Assembly: GCA_003388505.1 (NCBI GenBank)
Contig: QQVO01000014.1
Coordinates: 1-64,000, forward strand
Source: Planctomycetota bacterium
GTDB taxonomy: Bacteria > Planctomycetota > Planctomycetia > Planctomycetales > Planctomycetaceae
Direction: 5' to 3'
DNA: 64,000 nt
Part shown: piece by piece, positions 1 through 9,059 of the stretch
Layout of the letters: every line of letters starts with the position of its first letter
Position numbering within the stretch: position 1 is the stretch's first letter
Notes under the pieces: model-generated
What the model was told of the DNA's origin: nothing
Databases searched by the model: none
What the model saw: the letters and a program-made list of their open reading frames with translations, nothing else
Program-made: the position numbers and the translations under genes

Positions 1-92
1 CGCAGGCACGTCACCGCCGGAAGCAAATCAACCTGGGGCTCCGACAACGGACCCTGCCCTACGAAGACCCAGAGACCGTCTGTTCTAATTGA

Positions 93-473
93 TCACCAGA
101 CTGTGCCACTTCCGGTGAAACAACTCAAACGAAGGGCGTTTCTCGCAAGGGTGCTATCGCGATTGCTGACGGCCTTTCTGAAGCGGAACGGTTCGCCGTT
201 TTAGCACATGAACTTGCTCATGAATGGCTGCACGACGGCGATCGCCGCAAGGAGACGTCGACAACCATCCTCGAAACAGAGGCCGAAGCGGTTGCCTACG
301 TCGTTTGTCGTTCACATGGCTTGGACTGCTCGACGCGAAGCTCGGATTACATCCAGCTCTATCGCGGTGACGGTCAAGTTCTCGCCCAGTCGCTGCAGGA
401 CATCCAGAAGACCTCGGCGCGAATGCTCGATGCGCTTTCCTCCAACTCACAAGCAGAGGAGGTGGCAGCATGA
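93..473 (+). pseudogene. C-terminal fragment of an ArdC-type antirestriction zincin
   Basis: The reading frame is open from 93 to the TGA at 471-473 but has no ATG, GTG or TTG before the conserved region. It encodes a metallopeptidase motif, HELAHEWLH, preceded by a KGAIAIADGLSEAERF segment and followed by TEAEAVAYVVCRSHGLD and a YIQLYRGDGQVLAQSL helix. This order matches the zincin half of ArdC-like proteins, which are carried by plasmids and integrative elements and counter host restriction during transfer. The N-terminal ssDNA-binding half is missing. The frame directly upstream ends in a TGA at 90-92 and encodes nothing recognisable, so a deletion, frameshift or recombination junction lies near 90-130. 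The stop overlaps the next start (ATGA), so the segment may still be translated as part of an operon if an upstream fusion exists. Confidence 0.55.
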
Positions 474-739
474 GTACCGAACATGAAACGCGAGATGTCC
501 ACCCAATCGTCCGGCAGATCATTGACCGTGATTGTCACGTCAGCATGACCAATCGCGAGGTCATGCGTCACGTGATTTCGCGGCTCCGAAACGGCTATCG
601 CACGTTTCGCGAAATGCCAAGGGCCGAGCGCCGTGAACTCTTGGAGCAGTGCCGGCACCAGCATCGCGAGAACTTCCGGCTCTACGTCCAGGTGATGAGT
701 GGTCAAATCGGAATGAGAACTTTGGAGGATGAACAATGA
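470..739 (+). CDS. small hypothetical protein of the mobile-element module
   Basis: An 89-residue protein, charged and largely helical (VMRHVISRLRNGYRTFREMPRAERRELLEQ). No family was recognised. The start ATG at 470 is preceded by AGAGGAGGTGG, a strong ribosome binding site, and overlaps the stop of the ArdC-like frame by ATGA; its own stop overlaps the next start in the same way. Translational coupling on both sides supports a real gene in a compact accessory operon. The residues RQIIDRDCHVSMTNREVMRHVISRL could form a small helical DNA- or protein-binding fold, but this is inference. Confidence 0.7.
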   Translation: MSTEHETRDVHPIVRQIIDRDCHVSMTNREVMRHVISRLRNGYRTFREMPRAERRELLEQCRHQHRENFRLYVQVMSGQIGMRTLEDEQ

Positions 740-1044
740 TCGTATTGCGAATCCATCGTGACACTTTTCCTCACACGGACCACGGTTACACGTGGGTCGA
801 GTGCTTCTGGTTTGAACGGGATGGCAAGAGGATTAGCCCAATCATCCCCTCCGCCGGCGCTTGCGAACGTCTCGGGCATATGCCCGGCGGCCCGATCCGC
901 TGCGACATCGTGCGTGAAGAGCGACATTACGCACCCGGTGGCGTGGATCGAATTGAAAAGAGTGAGGATGTCCATGACGACGCCTACTTTCGTGTGGGAA
1001 CGGTCTGCATCGTTCCCGATGAGCGAAGGCAAGTGCCGACATAA
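736..1044 (+). CDS. small hypothetical protein of the mobile-element module
   Basis: A 102-residue protein with no family I can name. It begins MIVLRIHRDTFPHTDHGYTWVECFWFERDG, is rich in aromatic residues and His/Cys, and looks like a small beta-rich domain. The ATG overlaps the stop of the preceding gene by 4 bases (ATGA), so it is almost certainly co-translated with it. The 110-bp gap downstream contains no other good frame before the next ribosome binding site. Confidence 0.65.
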   Translation: MIVLRIHRDTFPHTDHGYTWVECFWFERDGKRISPIIPSAGACERLGHMPGGPIRCDIVREERHYAPGGVDRIEKSEDVHDDAYFRVGTVCIVPDERRQVPT

Positions 1045-1155
1045 CGTCCCCTGCAGGGCAGGAGTGTCTCCCAAGTGAGAAAGACTGAATCGTACCGGCA
1101 AGCTTCACTGCGGAGCCGGGTGTTTTTGTTGTCCAAGAAACGAAGGAGGTGTGCC

Positions 1156-1671
1156 ATGCGATGGCGAATCCAGGATCAATCAAACGGTCGCAAAGTTGAC
1201 ATCAACGGCGATTTCGACGAAGCGATTCACGCTGCAATCCAACAAGGATCAGATGGCCAGGTTTCCGTCTTGGCCCTGCCAGCTAAGGTTCAAATGCTCG
1301 AGATCCATCGGAACGGAGCAGTTCACGTGAAGGCCGCGCTGTCTGGCCAAGAGGTTCAACGGCTCATGCGTGGTCATCACACGACGATCGCTGAACTGGC
1401 GTTTCGCATGGGGATTACTCAGAGCCGCATTCGCACCGTCCGCGAGAAAGGGATTCGCGGCCCCGAGCTCGTACGAGATTGGCTTGAGGGAATCACGGGT
1501 GTCGACGTCGGGCCGTTGCCGAAGAAGTACCGCATTCGCAATGGTTCGGAAGAGTGCCAATGTGGGTTCTGCGGATATCCGCTCTACGTTGGCGACCCCG
1601 CCTACGAGTACGTGGGAGAGGCGTTTTGTTCAGTCACTTGCTGCCGGAGAAGCAGGAGGTGGGGATCATGA
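1156..1671 (+). CDS. helix-turn-helix protein with C-terminal zinc finger
   Basis: I start this gene at ATG 1156 because AAGGAGGTGTGCC lies directly before it; the open frame extends to 1075 without a comparable site. The 171-residue product has an N-terminal alpha/beta region (about 1-75), a helix-turn-helix-like segment in the middle (TIAELAFRMGITQSRIRTVR, roughly residues 80-100) and a C-terminal Cys cluster (CQCGFCGYPLY ... CSVTCC) resembling a zinc finger. A DNA-binding regulator or adaptor of the mobile element is the likely role. The stop overlaps the next start by ATGA. Confidence 0.7.
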   Translation: MRWRIQDQSNGRKVDINGDFDEAIHAAIQQGSDGQVSVLALPAKVQMLEIHRNGAVHVKAALSGQEVQRLMRGHHTTIAELAFRMGITQSRIRTVREKGIRGPELVRDWLEGITGVDVGPLPKKYRIRNGSEECQCGFCGYPLYVGDPAYEYVGEAFCSVTCCRRSRRWGS

Positions 1672-1895
1672 GTTGCCATCACACTGATCACTGTCATCAT
1701 GACGACGGCCGACTTGCTGGAACTTGGACGTACCAAGTTACCAATTCCGGCAGTCGAGTCGTCTGCCGTGAATGCGGCATCCCGTACGGCCAAGTTGCCG
1801 ATCCTGATTCTCAGAGCCAGATGCGAAAGGCGTATCTGGAACAACAGCGCCGTCGTGCTTGTCCAGGTTGCGGCGAAGAGCCGTTTCTCGGCTGA
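1668..1895 (+). CDS. small zinc-ribbon protein
   Basis: A 75-residue protein starting at ATG 1668 with AGGAGGTGGGG upstream, overlapping the previous stop by ATGA. The N-terminus is His-rich (MSCHHTDHCHHDDG) and the C-terminal two thirds carry two CxxC pairs (VCRECG and CPGCG) spaced as in a zinc ribbon. No enzyme domain is visible. It closes the series of small, closely packed genes that begins with the ArdC-like fragment, so I read it as cargo of the same element. Confidence 0.65.
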   Translation: MSCHHTDHCHHDDGRLAGTWTYQVTNSGSRVVCRECGIPYGQVADPDSQSQMRKAYLEQQRRRACPGCGEEPFLG

Positions 1896-2116
1896 GCATT
1901 CGCTTGATCTCCTGACGCCTTCCCAGGTGAGGTCGGTTTTCAGAGCAGCATTCGCACGCCATCGGCCTCACCTATCGTGACAGCAGATTTTTCTCTGGTG
2001 GTTTTCAATTCGCTGAATCTTGCGAATCACCCCTGCCATCCAATCTGCAATCGGTATATTCCTTCAATTCAGGGCTGCCGAGAAACTCACACATCCTCGT
2101 TGGATTGCAGACACTC

Positions 2117-2995
2117 ATGCGCGAACAGATACCAAATCCCACGTTTTGTGCCGTGATTGCGGGCGGTACTGGCCTCGTGTTGCTCGTGGCCTTCACGGCA
2201 CCCGAGCCGGTTCACACACTCCTGCTCGGGATACTGCTGGTCGCCGTGCTCGCCTTGCTCTGGTTCCGGGAGAGCAGCCAGGACGCCAGCGGCCTCGAAC
2301 ATTTCGCCACGTCTTTAGCGTTGGCAAAAGACGAAGACGTGATGGGCCTCTACACTCGTTTGTGCGATTCGTTAAAGAAGATTTCCGAGCACAACGATCC
2401 CATTCTCCGCGACTTGGCAATCCATCGCACGGAACAGTCAGCCGCAACGCTGGAAGCGGTTGCCGAGGGCCGCATCGTGTTTGTCGGAACGGAAACCTGG
2501 CGCGTGGCATACGAAAGACTGCTGCGTAGTCCTGGACTGCATCTGTACCGCTCCGTCGCCGTCATCGAGACGAGCACATACTGGCAAGACGAACCCGGGA
2601 AACGGAGCCTTCAGCTGAACTTTGCGATGATGGACGAAGGAACCCTGAACATTGAACGCATTGCGATCATCGCCGACCATCTGTGGCCCAAGGACGATCA
2701 TTTCCCGGTGGAACCAGTGCGCGAATGGATCGAGACCCAGCATAATCACGGACTCTGGATTAAGCTGGTGCGGCGCTCGGAAATCGCTGGCGAGCCACAA
2801 CTGATTGTTGACCTCGGCATTTACGGGAACCGGGCTGTAGGTGTGCAGGAACTCGATGACCAGGGTCGAACTGTGCGATTCACGCTTTCGTTCGATTTCG
2901 AGAAAGTGCTTGCCGCAGAGCAGCGATGGGACCGCTTGGCAGTGTACGCGACCTCGTACCGAGATCTACTGGATCGCAAAGACGGATCTTCGTAA
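2117..2995 (+). CDS. membrane-anchored protein of unknown function
   Basis: About 292 residues. Two hydrophobic helices near the N-terminus (around residues 10-28 and 32-50, ending in LLWFRESSQD) are followed by a soluble region of about 240 residues. That region begins with a helical part and ends in a beta-rich domain with acidic segments. I chose ATG 2117; a TTG at 2105 is possible. I do not recognise the family. It lies 33 bases before the GTG of the aminotransferase-fold gene on the same strand, so the two probably form an operon. Confidence 0.6.
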   Translation: MREQIPNPTFCAVIAGGTGLVLLVAFTAPEPVHTLLLGILLVAVLALLWFRESSQDASGLEHFATSLALAKDEDVMGLYTRLCDSLKKISEHNDPILRDLAIHRTEQSAATLEAVAEGRIVFVGTETWRVAYERLLRSPGLHLYRSVAVIETSTYWQDEPGKRSLQLNFAMMDEGTLNIERIAIIADHLWPKDDHFPVEPVREWIETQHNHGLWIKLVRRSEIAGEPQLIVDLGIYGNRAVGVQELDDQGRTVRFTLSFDFEKVLAAEQRWDRLAVYATSYRDLLDRKDGSS

Positions 2996-3028
2996 GATCA
3001 GGAAAGGCTGAAATGCCTGGAGCCAACC

Positions 3029-4273
3029 GTGCCCACGAGACTGTACCTGGATACAGCCAGACTGGGCCTCATTAGACCGAGCGCCCAGCAGATTCAGATC
3101 GACTTCATCCGGTTTGTGGCTGAAGAAGCCGGCTCCATGTACTTCGAGCAACTGCTGGAATCCGGCCCAGAAGACTGGCCGAAGAGTCTCAGTGATCGGT
3201 TCCCCACGCTTGCCGCCTGGAAGGGAATCGCACACCTCAAATGTCGCCTGAAGCAACTGGCAGGGGCATCGTCGGACACACGCGTACTGCTGGCAAATCG
3301 CTCGGCTCAACTGATGTCCCTTGCAGCGGAGCTGCTCTTTCGTCCATGCCGCAATGTCCTGACGACGGATCTCTCCTGGCCGAACTACCAGCGTATTCTG
3401 ATGCACCGCAGCAACCGGGCGGGCAACTACGTGACTCGCGTTCCGATACGAACGCTGATTCTCGATGACGGCATCTCGTCGTCAGAGCTCGTCTCGCTGC
3501 TGATACGTCACTATGTCGATCGCCGCTGCGATGGGCTGTTTCTTCCCGCCGTCGATTACCTCGGTGTGCGACTCCCGATTTCGGACATCGTACGTGAGAT
3601 GCGGCGCATCGCCGACGTCCGATTCGTCGTAATTGACGGAGCTCAGGCACTCGGGCACGTCCCGGTCAACCTGGAAGAATACGATTGCGACTTCTTTATC
3701 AGCGGCTGCCACAAATGGCTGCGAGCTTATAATCCGATGGGCATCGGGTTTTCAGGCAATCCTCGGTCTGCAGATTACGTCAACGAGACCGTGCATCGAA
3801 TGCTGATGAATCAATGGCTCAATGATCCGCTGTTGCGGATGACGGAGGAGGCCGAAGTCGGCGAGAAGTCGCGATTCGGAGAGACCGTGAATCTCACTCC
3901 GCTATTTACATGTCAGGCTGCCGTCGATGACCTGTTGTGCCAAGGTCGTCTCTCCGCTGACGTAGCGCAACAATTGGACAGCGCCGATCGGCTATCAAAC
4001 ATGGCACCTGAAGCCGGCTGGAAGCCATTGGCGCCCCAGAATGACTTACGCACCGGCATTTGCCTGTTGAAGCCTGCCTCATATGGCGTTGACCGGCTAT
4101 CTCCAGGTAACCTACGGGAAAGATTTCATCAGAATGGGATCGCACTTACAGCCTACCGACGAGGCTTGATCCGTTTGTCGATGCCGTCAACGCCGTGGAC
4201 CGAAGTCCAGTGGAAAACGCTAGTGACAGCCTTCAGAACGCATCGCTCCGGTCAAACCTGCCTGTTCGCCTGA
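3029..4273 (+). CDS. class V aminotransferase-fold (PLP) protein
   Basis: A 414-residue protein with fold-type I PLP features. VVIDGAQALGHVPVNL supplies the Asp-x-x-Gln segment that contacts the cofactor ring, and FFISGCHKWLRAYNPMGIG supplies the Schiff-base lysine in an SGCHKW context typical of the cysteine desulfurase/class V group. GTG 3029 is the only plausible start in this frame after the upstream TAA. The N-terminal half is unlike IscS or SufS and lacks an obvious mobile catalytic-cysteine loop, so cysteine desulfuration is not supported. It forms a probable operon with the membrane protein upstream; the substrate is unknown. Confidence 0.75.
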   Translation: MPTRLYLDTARLGLIRPSAQQIQIDFIRFVAEEAGSMYFEQLLESGPEDWPKSLSDRFPTLAAWKGIAHLKCRLKQLAGASSDTRVLLANRSAQLMSLAAELLFRPCRNVLTTDLSWPNYQRILMHRSNRAGNYVTRVPIRTLILDDGISSSELVSLLIRHYVDRRCDGLFLPAVDYLGVRLPISDIVREMRRIADVRFVVIDGAQALGHVPVNLEEYDCDFFISGCHKWLRAYNPMGIGFSGNPRSADYVNETVHRMLMNQWLNDPLLRMTEEAEVGEKSRFGETVNLTPLFTCQAAVDDLLCQGRLSADVAQQLDSADRLSNMAPEAGWKPLAPQNDLRTGICLLKPASYGVDRLSPGNLRERFHQNGIALTAYRRGLIRLSMPSTPWTEVQWKTLVTAFRTHRSGQTCLFA

Positions 4274-4339
4274 CAGGTAGAGCGGCTTTTCAACTTGTAG
4301 TGGCAGCAACTCCGCAGATTGCACAAAACCGCCCGAAGT

Positions 4340-6919
4340 CTAGGGAATGGCGCCAGTCAGTGAGCGTTCGACGCGTCGGTCAGAAGGCAGGTTAGGCGTC
4401 TCAGCGGGAACTGATTCGGCCGCGTCTTCCCCGCCGCGCGAATCGTTCCGGAGCAACTGGTCCGCGTGCATTCGCCCCAGTCCGGCAAATGCGATCGCTG
4501 CAACGATCCACATGCCGGTCACGACTGGCGGAGACAGCACGCGCGGCGGACGCTTCGGCTGAGCGCGGGCGATCAGCACCTGCCAGCAGACAGACCACAT
4601 CGCCAGTCCGCCGATCCCGATCAGCAGCGAAGACGACAGCCAGTTGAACTGGGAATCGAACTCGATGACGTCCAGAAATCGCCACGTGGTGTAGACATAC
4701 CACGGACTCGGCATTCCGACCTGATGCACGAACTGCTGCCGACCGTTGTAAACCTCGAAACCACCGCGCAGTGTCAGCATCGCCGCCATGCACGCGAGAT
4801 GCGCCCCTGCAAGAATCGTGATCGCTGTGTTGATTTGCCACCGAGTTCTTTGCTGCCACCACGTATCCCACGCCCGGCCGAGCGTACCGCGCGGCTCCGG
4901 TTCAGCGGACTTGCTCAAATTCGACTCGGCATGCTCTTCGCTACCGTTGCCCGATCGCTGTTCAAGATCGCCGCAGTCGTCCGCATCGTCTGCATGGGCC
5001 TTGAGGTACTCTTCGGCGGCCTTGCGGGCTTTCCGTGCTTCGCGGCTGGCGGTTCCGGCTCCCGTACCGAACAGGAAACCCGCCAGACATGCTCCAAAGG
5101 CCGTGAGGGGTACCGGTGTGCCTTCGATCACCACACCGCCGGCGATCAGCACGACGCTGACGAGGGTCGCCACGACCAGATTGACATTCGCGGCCGCGTT
5201 TTCCGGATCGTCCCGCGTGGCTGCTCCGCACCCGCCCACGAACATCCACGGCAGAGCCAGCGCCGCGAGCGCTCCGCCATGCTGCGACCACACCAGCGTG
5301 AACGTTACGATGCCGAACAGCGCGGCGAGAATCGAGAACTCGAACCAGAACGCCGACCATGGAAAACCGGCGTCGCTTTCCGTCTCGATGGCGTCGTCAG
5401 TGTCTACCAGCGGAAGCGTCAGCGTCCCCTGATTGACGAAGCGGAATGCTTCCCGCACCTCGCGGCTGCTCAGCATGACCAGCGACCAGATGCCGATTGG
5501 CAGTCCAACGAGATTCGCCGGCGGGAACAACATTACAAGTAACGCCGAGGCCACTCCGAGCGACCAGCAGCGCAGCCGTTTCAGCAGCAGCGACGATGTG
5601 AGGACGGTCACCGCGTGCAGCGTCGTCCAGAACTCAATGGCGACGATCCCGCCGGTCAGATCGTCGTCGCGCAGCGCTTTCTTCCACTCGGAAGGAGCAC
5701 CGTCCCAAAAGTAGATCACTGCCGAGCCGATCAACAGCGTCAGCGTGACCAGCACCCATTCGGTCACCGCCAGCCAGAACAGCGACGACCCAACCTTCTG
5801 CACCTGCCGCACCAGTCGAGCGGTGACGTCGTCAACCGGTGTTCCGGTCGCGTTCTGCCGGTCCCCGGCATCCACGTTCTGGCGAGCGTGGCCACGAACG
5901 GTCGGGGCCACGTCGGTGCCGCTGCATTGCGAAATCACTTCGACGTCGGTCTTCACCTCGCTGGCCTGCTGATAGCGGCGGTCCGGCTCGCGGGCAAGGG
6001 ACCTTAAGACGACTTCATCCAGCCGAACGTCGATCTGCACTTTCTTTGAAGGCGGATCAAAGTGACCGGCCGGCACCTGGCCAGTCAGCATTTCGTAAAA
6101 CACGACCCCCAGCGAATAGATGTCGGCACGATGGTCGACTCCGTGCGATCCTTCCATCTGCTCGGGCGCCATATACCGCGGCGTGCCCATCACCTGGTGT
6201 GTGCCCGTCAGCGTGAATTCTTCCGGCGATCGTTCCGCGAGTTTAGCCAGACCGAAGTCCGCGATCTTTACCTGCCCCCGCGTGTCAACCAGTATGTTTT
6301 CCGGCTTAATGTCGCGGTGGACGACGCCGGCTTCGTGTGCAAATTGCAGCGCCTCACAGATCTGAGCGACGATCGCAAGAGCCTGATCAGAGCGCAGGTC
6401 GCCTCCATCAATCAGTTCACGGAGGTTCGCGCCATCCACGAATTCCATCAGGAAGTAAAAGAGTGTTCGTGGCGTCGACGAATCGTCGTGGGAAATCGTC
6501 ACCTCGCCGAAGTCGTAAACGGCCACGATGTGAGAGTGATTCAGCCGAGCGAGCGTGCGGGCTTCGCGATTGAACCGCTCGGCAAACGCATGATCGTCGG
6601 CCGATTCCGGGCGGATGATTTTCAGCGCGACGATTCGATCCAGCTTCTTTTGCCGGGCTCGGTAAACAGCCCCCATCCCGCCATGCCCCACCAGTTCGAG
6701 GGTTTCCAGCTGCGGAAAAAGCGGTTCCAGTGAGACGGCGTCCGGCGGCTGGAAGGGGCGAGGCTGAGACGTCGTGTGCCCCGTCGAGCTGTCGCCCGGG
6801 TTCATAGATTCATCCCGGCTATCGAATCCGGCGGCAATCAGGCATTTTGGACAAAGACCGCGTGGGGCATTCTCAGGCAGCTCGGCTCCGCATTTCGGAC
6901 AACTATGGATTTGGGACAT
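4340..6919 (-). CDS. Ser/Thr protein kinase with N-terminal zinc ribbon and membrane segments
   Basis: An 859-residue Hanks-type kinase. Residues 7-26 carry two CPKC pairs (zinc ribbon). The kinase domain runs from about residue 72 to 340: GHGGMG nucleotide loop (78-83), VALK lysine (K100), HRDIKPEN catalytic loop (201-208), DFG (221-223) and APE (251-253), all intact, so it should be active. The C-terminal half has several hydrophobic helices, for example LLIGSAVIYFW, ALLVMLFPPANLVGLPIG and LVVATLVSVVLIAGGVVI, separated by acidic linkers. It is therefore a membrane protein with a cytoplasmic kinase head. It lies 81 bases downstream of an ECF sigma factor on the same strand, a common pairing in planctomycetes, which suggests a shared signalling pathway; the signal sensed is not evident. 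Confidence 0.92.
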   Translation of the reverse strand: MSQIHSCPKCGAELPENAPRGLCPKCLIAAGFDSRDESMNPGDSSTGHTTSQPRPFQPPDAVSLEPLFPQLETLELVGHGGMGAVYRARQKKLDRIVALKIIRPESADDHAFAERFNREARTLARLNHSHIVAVYDFGEVTISHDDSSTPRTLFYFLMEFVDGANLRELIDGGDLRSDQALAIVAQICEALQFAHEAGVVHRDIKPENILVDTRGQVKIADFGLAKLAERSPEEFTLTGTHQVMGTPRYMAPEQMEGSHGVDHRADIYSLGVVFYEMLTGQVPAGHFDPPSKKVQIDVRLDEVVLRSLAREPDRRYQQASEVKTDVEVISQCSGTDVAPTVRGHARQNVDAGDRQNATGTPVDDVTARLVRQVQKVGSSLFWLAVTEWVLVTLTLLIGSAVIYFWDGAPSEWKKALRDDDLTGGIVAIEFWTTLHAVTVLTSSLLLKRLRCWSLGVASALLVMLFPPANLVGLPIGIWSLVMLSSREVREAFRFVNQGTLTLPLVDTDDAIETESDAGFPWSAFWFEFSILAALFGIVTFTLVWSQHGGALAALALPWMFVGGCGAATRDDPENAAANVNLVVATLVSVVLIAGGVVIEGTPVPLTAFGACLAGFLFGTGAGTASREARKARKAAEEYLKAHADDADDCGDLEQRSGNGSEEHAESNLSKSAEPEPRGTLGRAWDTWWQQRTRWQINTAITILAGAHLACMAAMLTLRGGFEVYNGRQQFVHQVGMPSPWYVYTTWRFLDVIEFDSQFNWLSSSLLIGIGGLAMWSVCWQVLIARAQPKRPPRVLSPPVVTGMWIVAAIAFAGLGRMHADQLLRNDSRGGEDAAESVPAETPNLPSDRRVERSLTGAIP

Positions 6920-7000
6920 TCGTATGACTCCTCAATTCACATCGCTACTCCTTCTGAAGGAATTGAGAACAATAGTGACATGATTTCTTTTCAGGCTTCA

Positions 7001-7747
7001 CTACTCCAATGCGGCAAACAGATTACGCAACTCGTCCTCAACCTCATCGGGTCCGGAGACCGTCTGAGCGATCTCTTCCCGCAATAATTCGCGATAGCGC
7101 CGTCGAAGCCGTGAACCCGCTTTTTTTGCAGCCGCCTCGGTCATTCCCAGACGGTTGGCGACTTGCGAATAGGTTGTCCCGGCATGGTCACCCACGATGA
7201 ATCCCTTCAACGCCTCGAAGTGATTCGCCTTGCCCTTCCGGGTGAACTCCGTCTCCAGCAAATCCATGATCCGCTCCAACAGCGTGATCGCCCATTGCCG
7301 GTCATACTGTTGCTCAGCGGTCAATCGGGACGCCGGATCGATGCGGACTTGTGAATCGGCAGAATCGAAGTCGAGCGAAAGCACTCTGCGTCCGCCGCCG
7401 CGCTTGATCGCTCTGGCCTTCTCCCATTCGTTGGAAAGGAAGTGCTTGAATGCCGTGATCAAGAACGCGCGAAAGCGACCGCGATTCGGGTCAGCATCGG
7501 CGACGTAATGCTTCTCCAGCAAGCGGGCAAAGAACGCCTGCGTCAAATCCCGGGCTTCGTGAACGTCACTGACTCGACGACGGACGTACGCATAGAGCGG
7601 TGGCCAGTAAGCGCGACACAACGCCTCCAGGGCGTGATGGGACTGTTCGTGTTCACGGTTTCCAGCGGCGAGTACCAGACTCCAGTGTGTCGTTGCGAAC
7701 TGGCCAGCGATGTTCCGTCGTAAGTTGGATTCATTGCTGAGGGCCAT
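7001..7747 (-). CDS. ECF-type RNA polymerase sigma factor
   Basis: A 248-residue sigma factor of the planctomycete ECF type. TTHWSLVLAAG lies at the N-terminus, region 2 contains CRAYWPPLYAYVRRR and DLTQAFFARLLE, and region 4 near the C-terminus contains YSQVANRLGMTEAAAKKAGSRLRRRYRELL, a helix-turn-helix for -35 recognition. There is no anti-sigma gene next to it; instead the kinase follows directly, consistent with sigma activity being controlled by phosphorylation or with the kinase being part of the regulon. The N-terminus is set by ATG at 7747. Confidence 0.9.
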   Translation of the reverse strand: MALSNESNLRRNIAGQFATTHWSLVLAAGNREHEQSHHALEALCRAYWPPLYAYVRRRVSDVHEARDLTQAFFARLLEKHYVADADPNRGRFRAFLITAFKHFLSNEWEKARAIKRGGGRRVLSLDFDSADSQVRIDPASRLTAEQQYDRQWAITLLERIMDLLETEFTRKGKANHFEALKGFIVGDHAGTTYSQVANRLGMTEAAAKKAGSRLRRRYRELLREEIAQTVSGPDEVEDELRNLFAALE

Positions 7748-8157
7748 CTCAACAATATACCTCTCCGCAGCCGCCTGGTCAGCTTCCCGAGCGTACCGAT
7801 TACGACCGACAAATCCGCGACGCGCACGAGCGGGATGAATCGGAGCTGTCCCCTGAAGAGTAAACAGCGGGCCCGAACTGAATCTATCGCCATTCCCGAG
7901 AGCTCACCGAACTTTGGTTTCGCCGGTAAGTTGGGCGAGCCAGGATCGCGAGAGAGCTGACGCTCTTTGAGAATCCGAGGTTACGACCAACAACGCACCT
8001 TTTCTGCGCCAGCTACGGCCCGAGATGAAGCGGCCTTGGACCAGTCACCGCTCTGCTGCTCGAATCATCCGTCATCGTTGCCGTCCCTTGCTCATTCGTT
8101 TCACTGAGTGTAGTTGATCCGCCGTTATTGCCGGATCTACGCACGGATTCGGCCGCT
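7748..8157. other. intergenic region, no gene seen
   Basis: About 410 bases between two minus-strand genes. Short frames here are overlapped shadows without ribosome binding sites. It should contain the promoter for the sigma factor (minus strand), but I see no convincing -35/-10 pair. Confidence 0.4.
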
Positions 8158-8469
8158 TTAACCATCGTCTCCGCGATGGCTCCCCGATTCCTGAATATGA
8201 ATCTCACGTTGCTTTTTGTTCCAATAGAGCGCGAGCGGCGTCAGCAGAATCGCATATGGAATGAACAACAAGAATGCTGATCCAGGGAATAGAATCTGTC
8301 CGGCAAATAAGCCAATGATCAGCAGCCACATCAACACGAACATCTTGACGACGAAAGTCCGTTCCTGTGGGCCGCGAATCTTCCGCACATAACAGTAGCT
8401 TCCGATCGCTCCTCCGACGACAACCAGTGTGTCGATGACGATCATGGCGACCAAGGTTCGTGCGTCCAC
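8158..8469 (-). CDS. small three-helix membrane protein
   Basis: A 103-residue protein with three strongly hydrophobic segments: about residues 6-28 (VAMIVIDTLVVVGGAIGSYC), 42-62 (FVLMWLLIIGLFAGQILFP) and 65-82 (AFLLFIPYAILLTPLALYW), then a charged tail (NKKQREIHIQES). No family was recognised. It stands alone between the sigma/kinase pair and the TIGR04255 operon on the same strand. Confidence 0.65.
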   Translation of the reverse strand: MDARTLVAMIVIDTLVVVGGAIGSYCYVRKIRGPQERTFVVKMFVLMWLLIIGLFAGQILFPGSAFLLFIPYAILLTPLALYWNKKQREIHIQESGSHRGDDG

Positions 8470-8606
8470 GGCGAGCCCCTAGCTGTAGCAGTCAGTATAT
8501 TTGGGTGTGTTTTCCACACTCGGCACGGCCGCTTGGAACATTCGAATGATGATCCTACGGAAAAGAACAGAAACCGCCAACCAAAACTTGCGTCCCGCAA
8601 GACGAC

Positions 8607-9059
8607 CTATTCTGAGTCTGGTGGTGTCTGGCGGTCGGTTGCGTGTGCCGCTAGTTTTTCAGCTAGCGAAAGTTGATCTTCCTTTGCGGCAGGAAAACCG
8701 ACGATGTCAGCGTGATTGGGATTGTCCGGGACACCCTGCGGGTGATTCCTGATTGGTTTTGCGACAACGTTGAGGCTATCGAACGTACAAGACATAACTG
8801 CGATATCGGAACGTCCATGCAAGGCCATCTCGCGATACTGGGCAATTGCCTGCCCGAAATCCCAAATCTCGCCTTCGTCGCAGTCTCGATGTCGGTTTAC
8901 GGATAGCTCGACGTGTTTGTAAGGGAGAAACAACTGGGGCTTTACCGTGTTGTTTTCCCGCACGTACTTCCGCAGCGACCTGATAGACTGTCCCGCGACG
9001 ATGAATCGAGCCAGCATTTCGTCGTCTTCGACGTCTGGAACATCGTCCGGGTTGATCAT
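8607..9059 (-). CDS. hypothetical protein, third gene of the TIGR04255 operon
   Basis: A 150-residue soluble protein (INPDDVPDVEDDEMLARFIVAGQSIRS at the N-terminus, PQLFLPYKHVELSVNRHRD in the middle). Its start overlaps the stop of the gene before it by 4 bases, and that gene in turn overlaps the TIGR04255 gene, so the three are translated as a unit. The order is TIGR04255, then a 154-residue protein, then this one. No catalytic motif is obvious; the paired H/D/E residues (HVELSVNRHRDCDEGEIWD) could form a small active site, but this is speculation. Confidence 0.7.
   Translation of the reverse strand: MINPDDVPDVEDDEMLARFIVAGQSIRSLRKYVRENNTVKPQLFLPYKHVELSVNRHRDCDEGEIWDFGQAIAQYREMALHGRSDIAVMSCTFDSLNVVAKPIRNHPQGVPDNPNHADIVGFPAAKEDQLSLAEKLAAHATDRQTPPDSE

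Noticed and set aside
1-92. C-terminal end of an upstream gene in frame with the ArdC fragment
   Set aside because: The frame ends at TGA 90-92 and encodes nothing I can identify; too short to call.
3029-4273. Cysteine desulfurase (IscS/SufS) assignment for the PLP protein
   Set aside because: The lysine motif fits class V enzymes in general, but no catalytic cysteine loop is evident and no Fe-S genes are adjacent.
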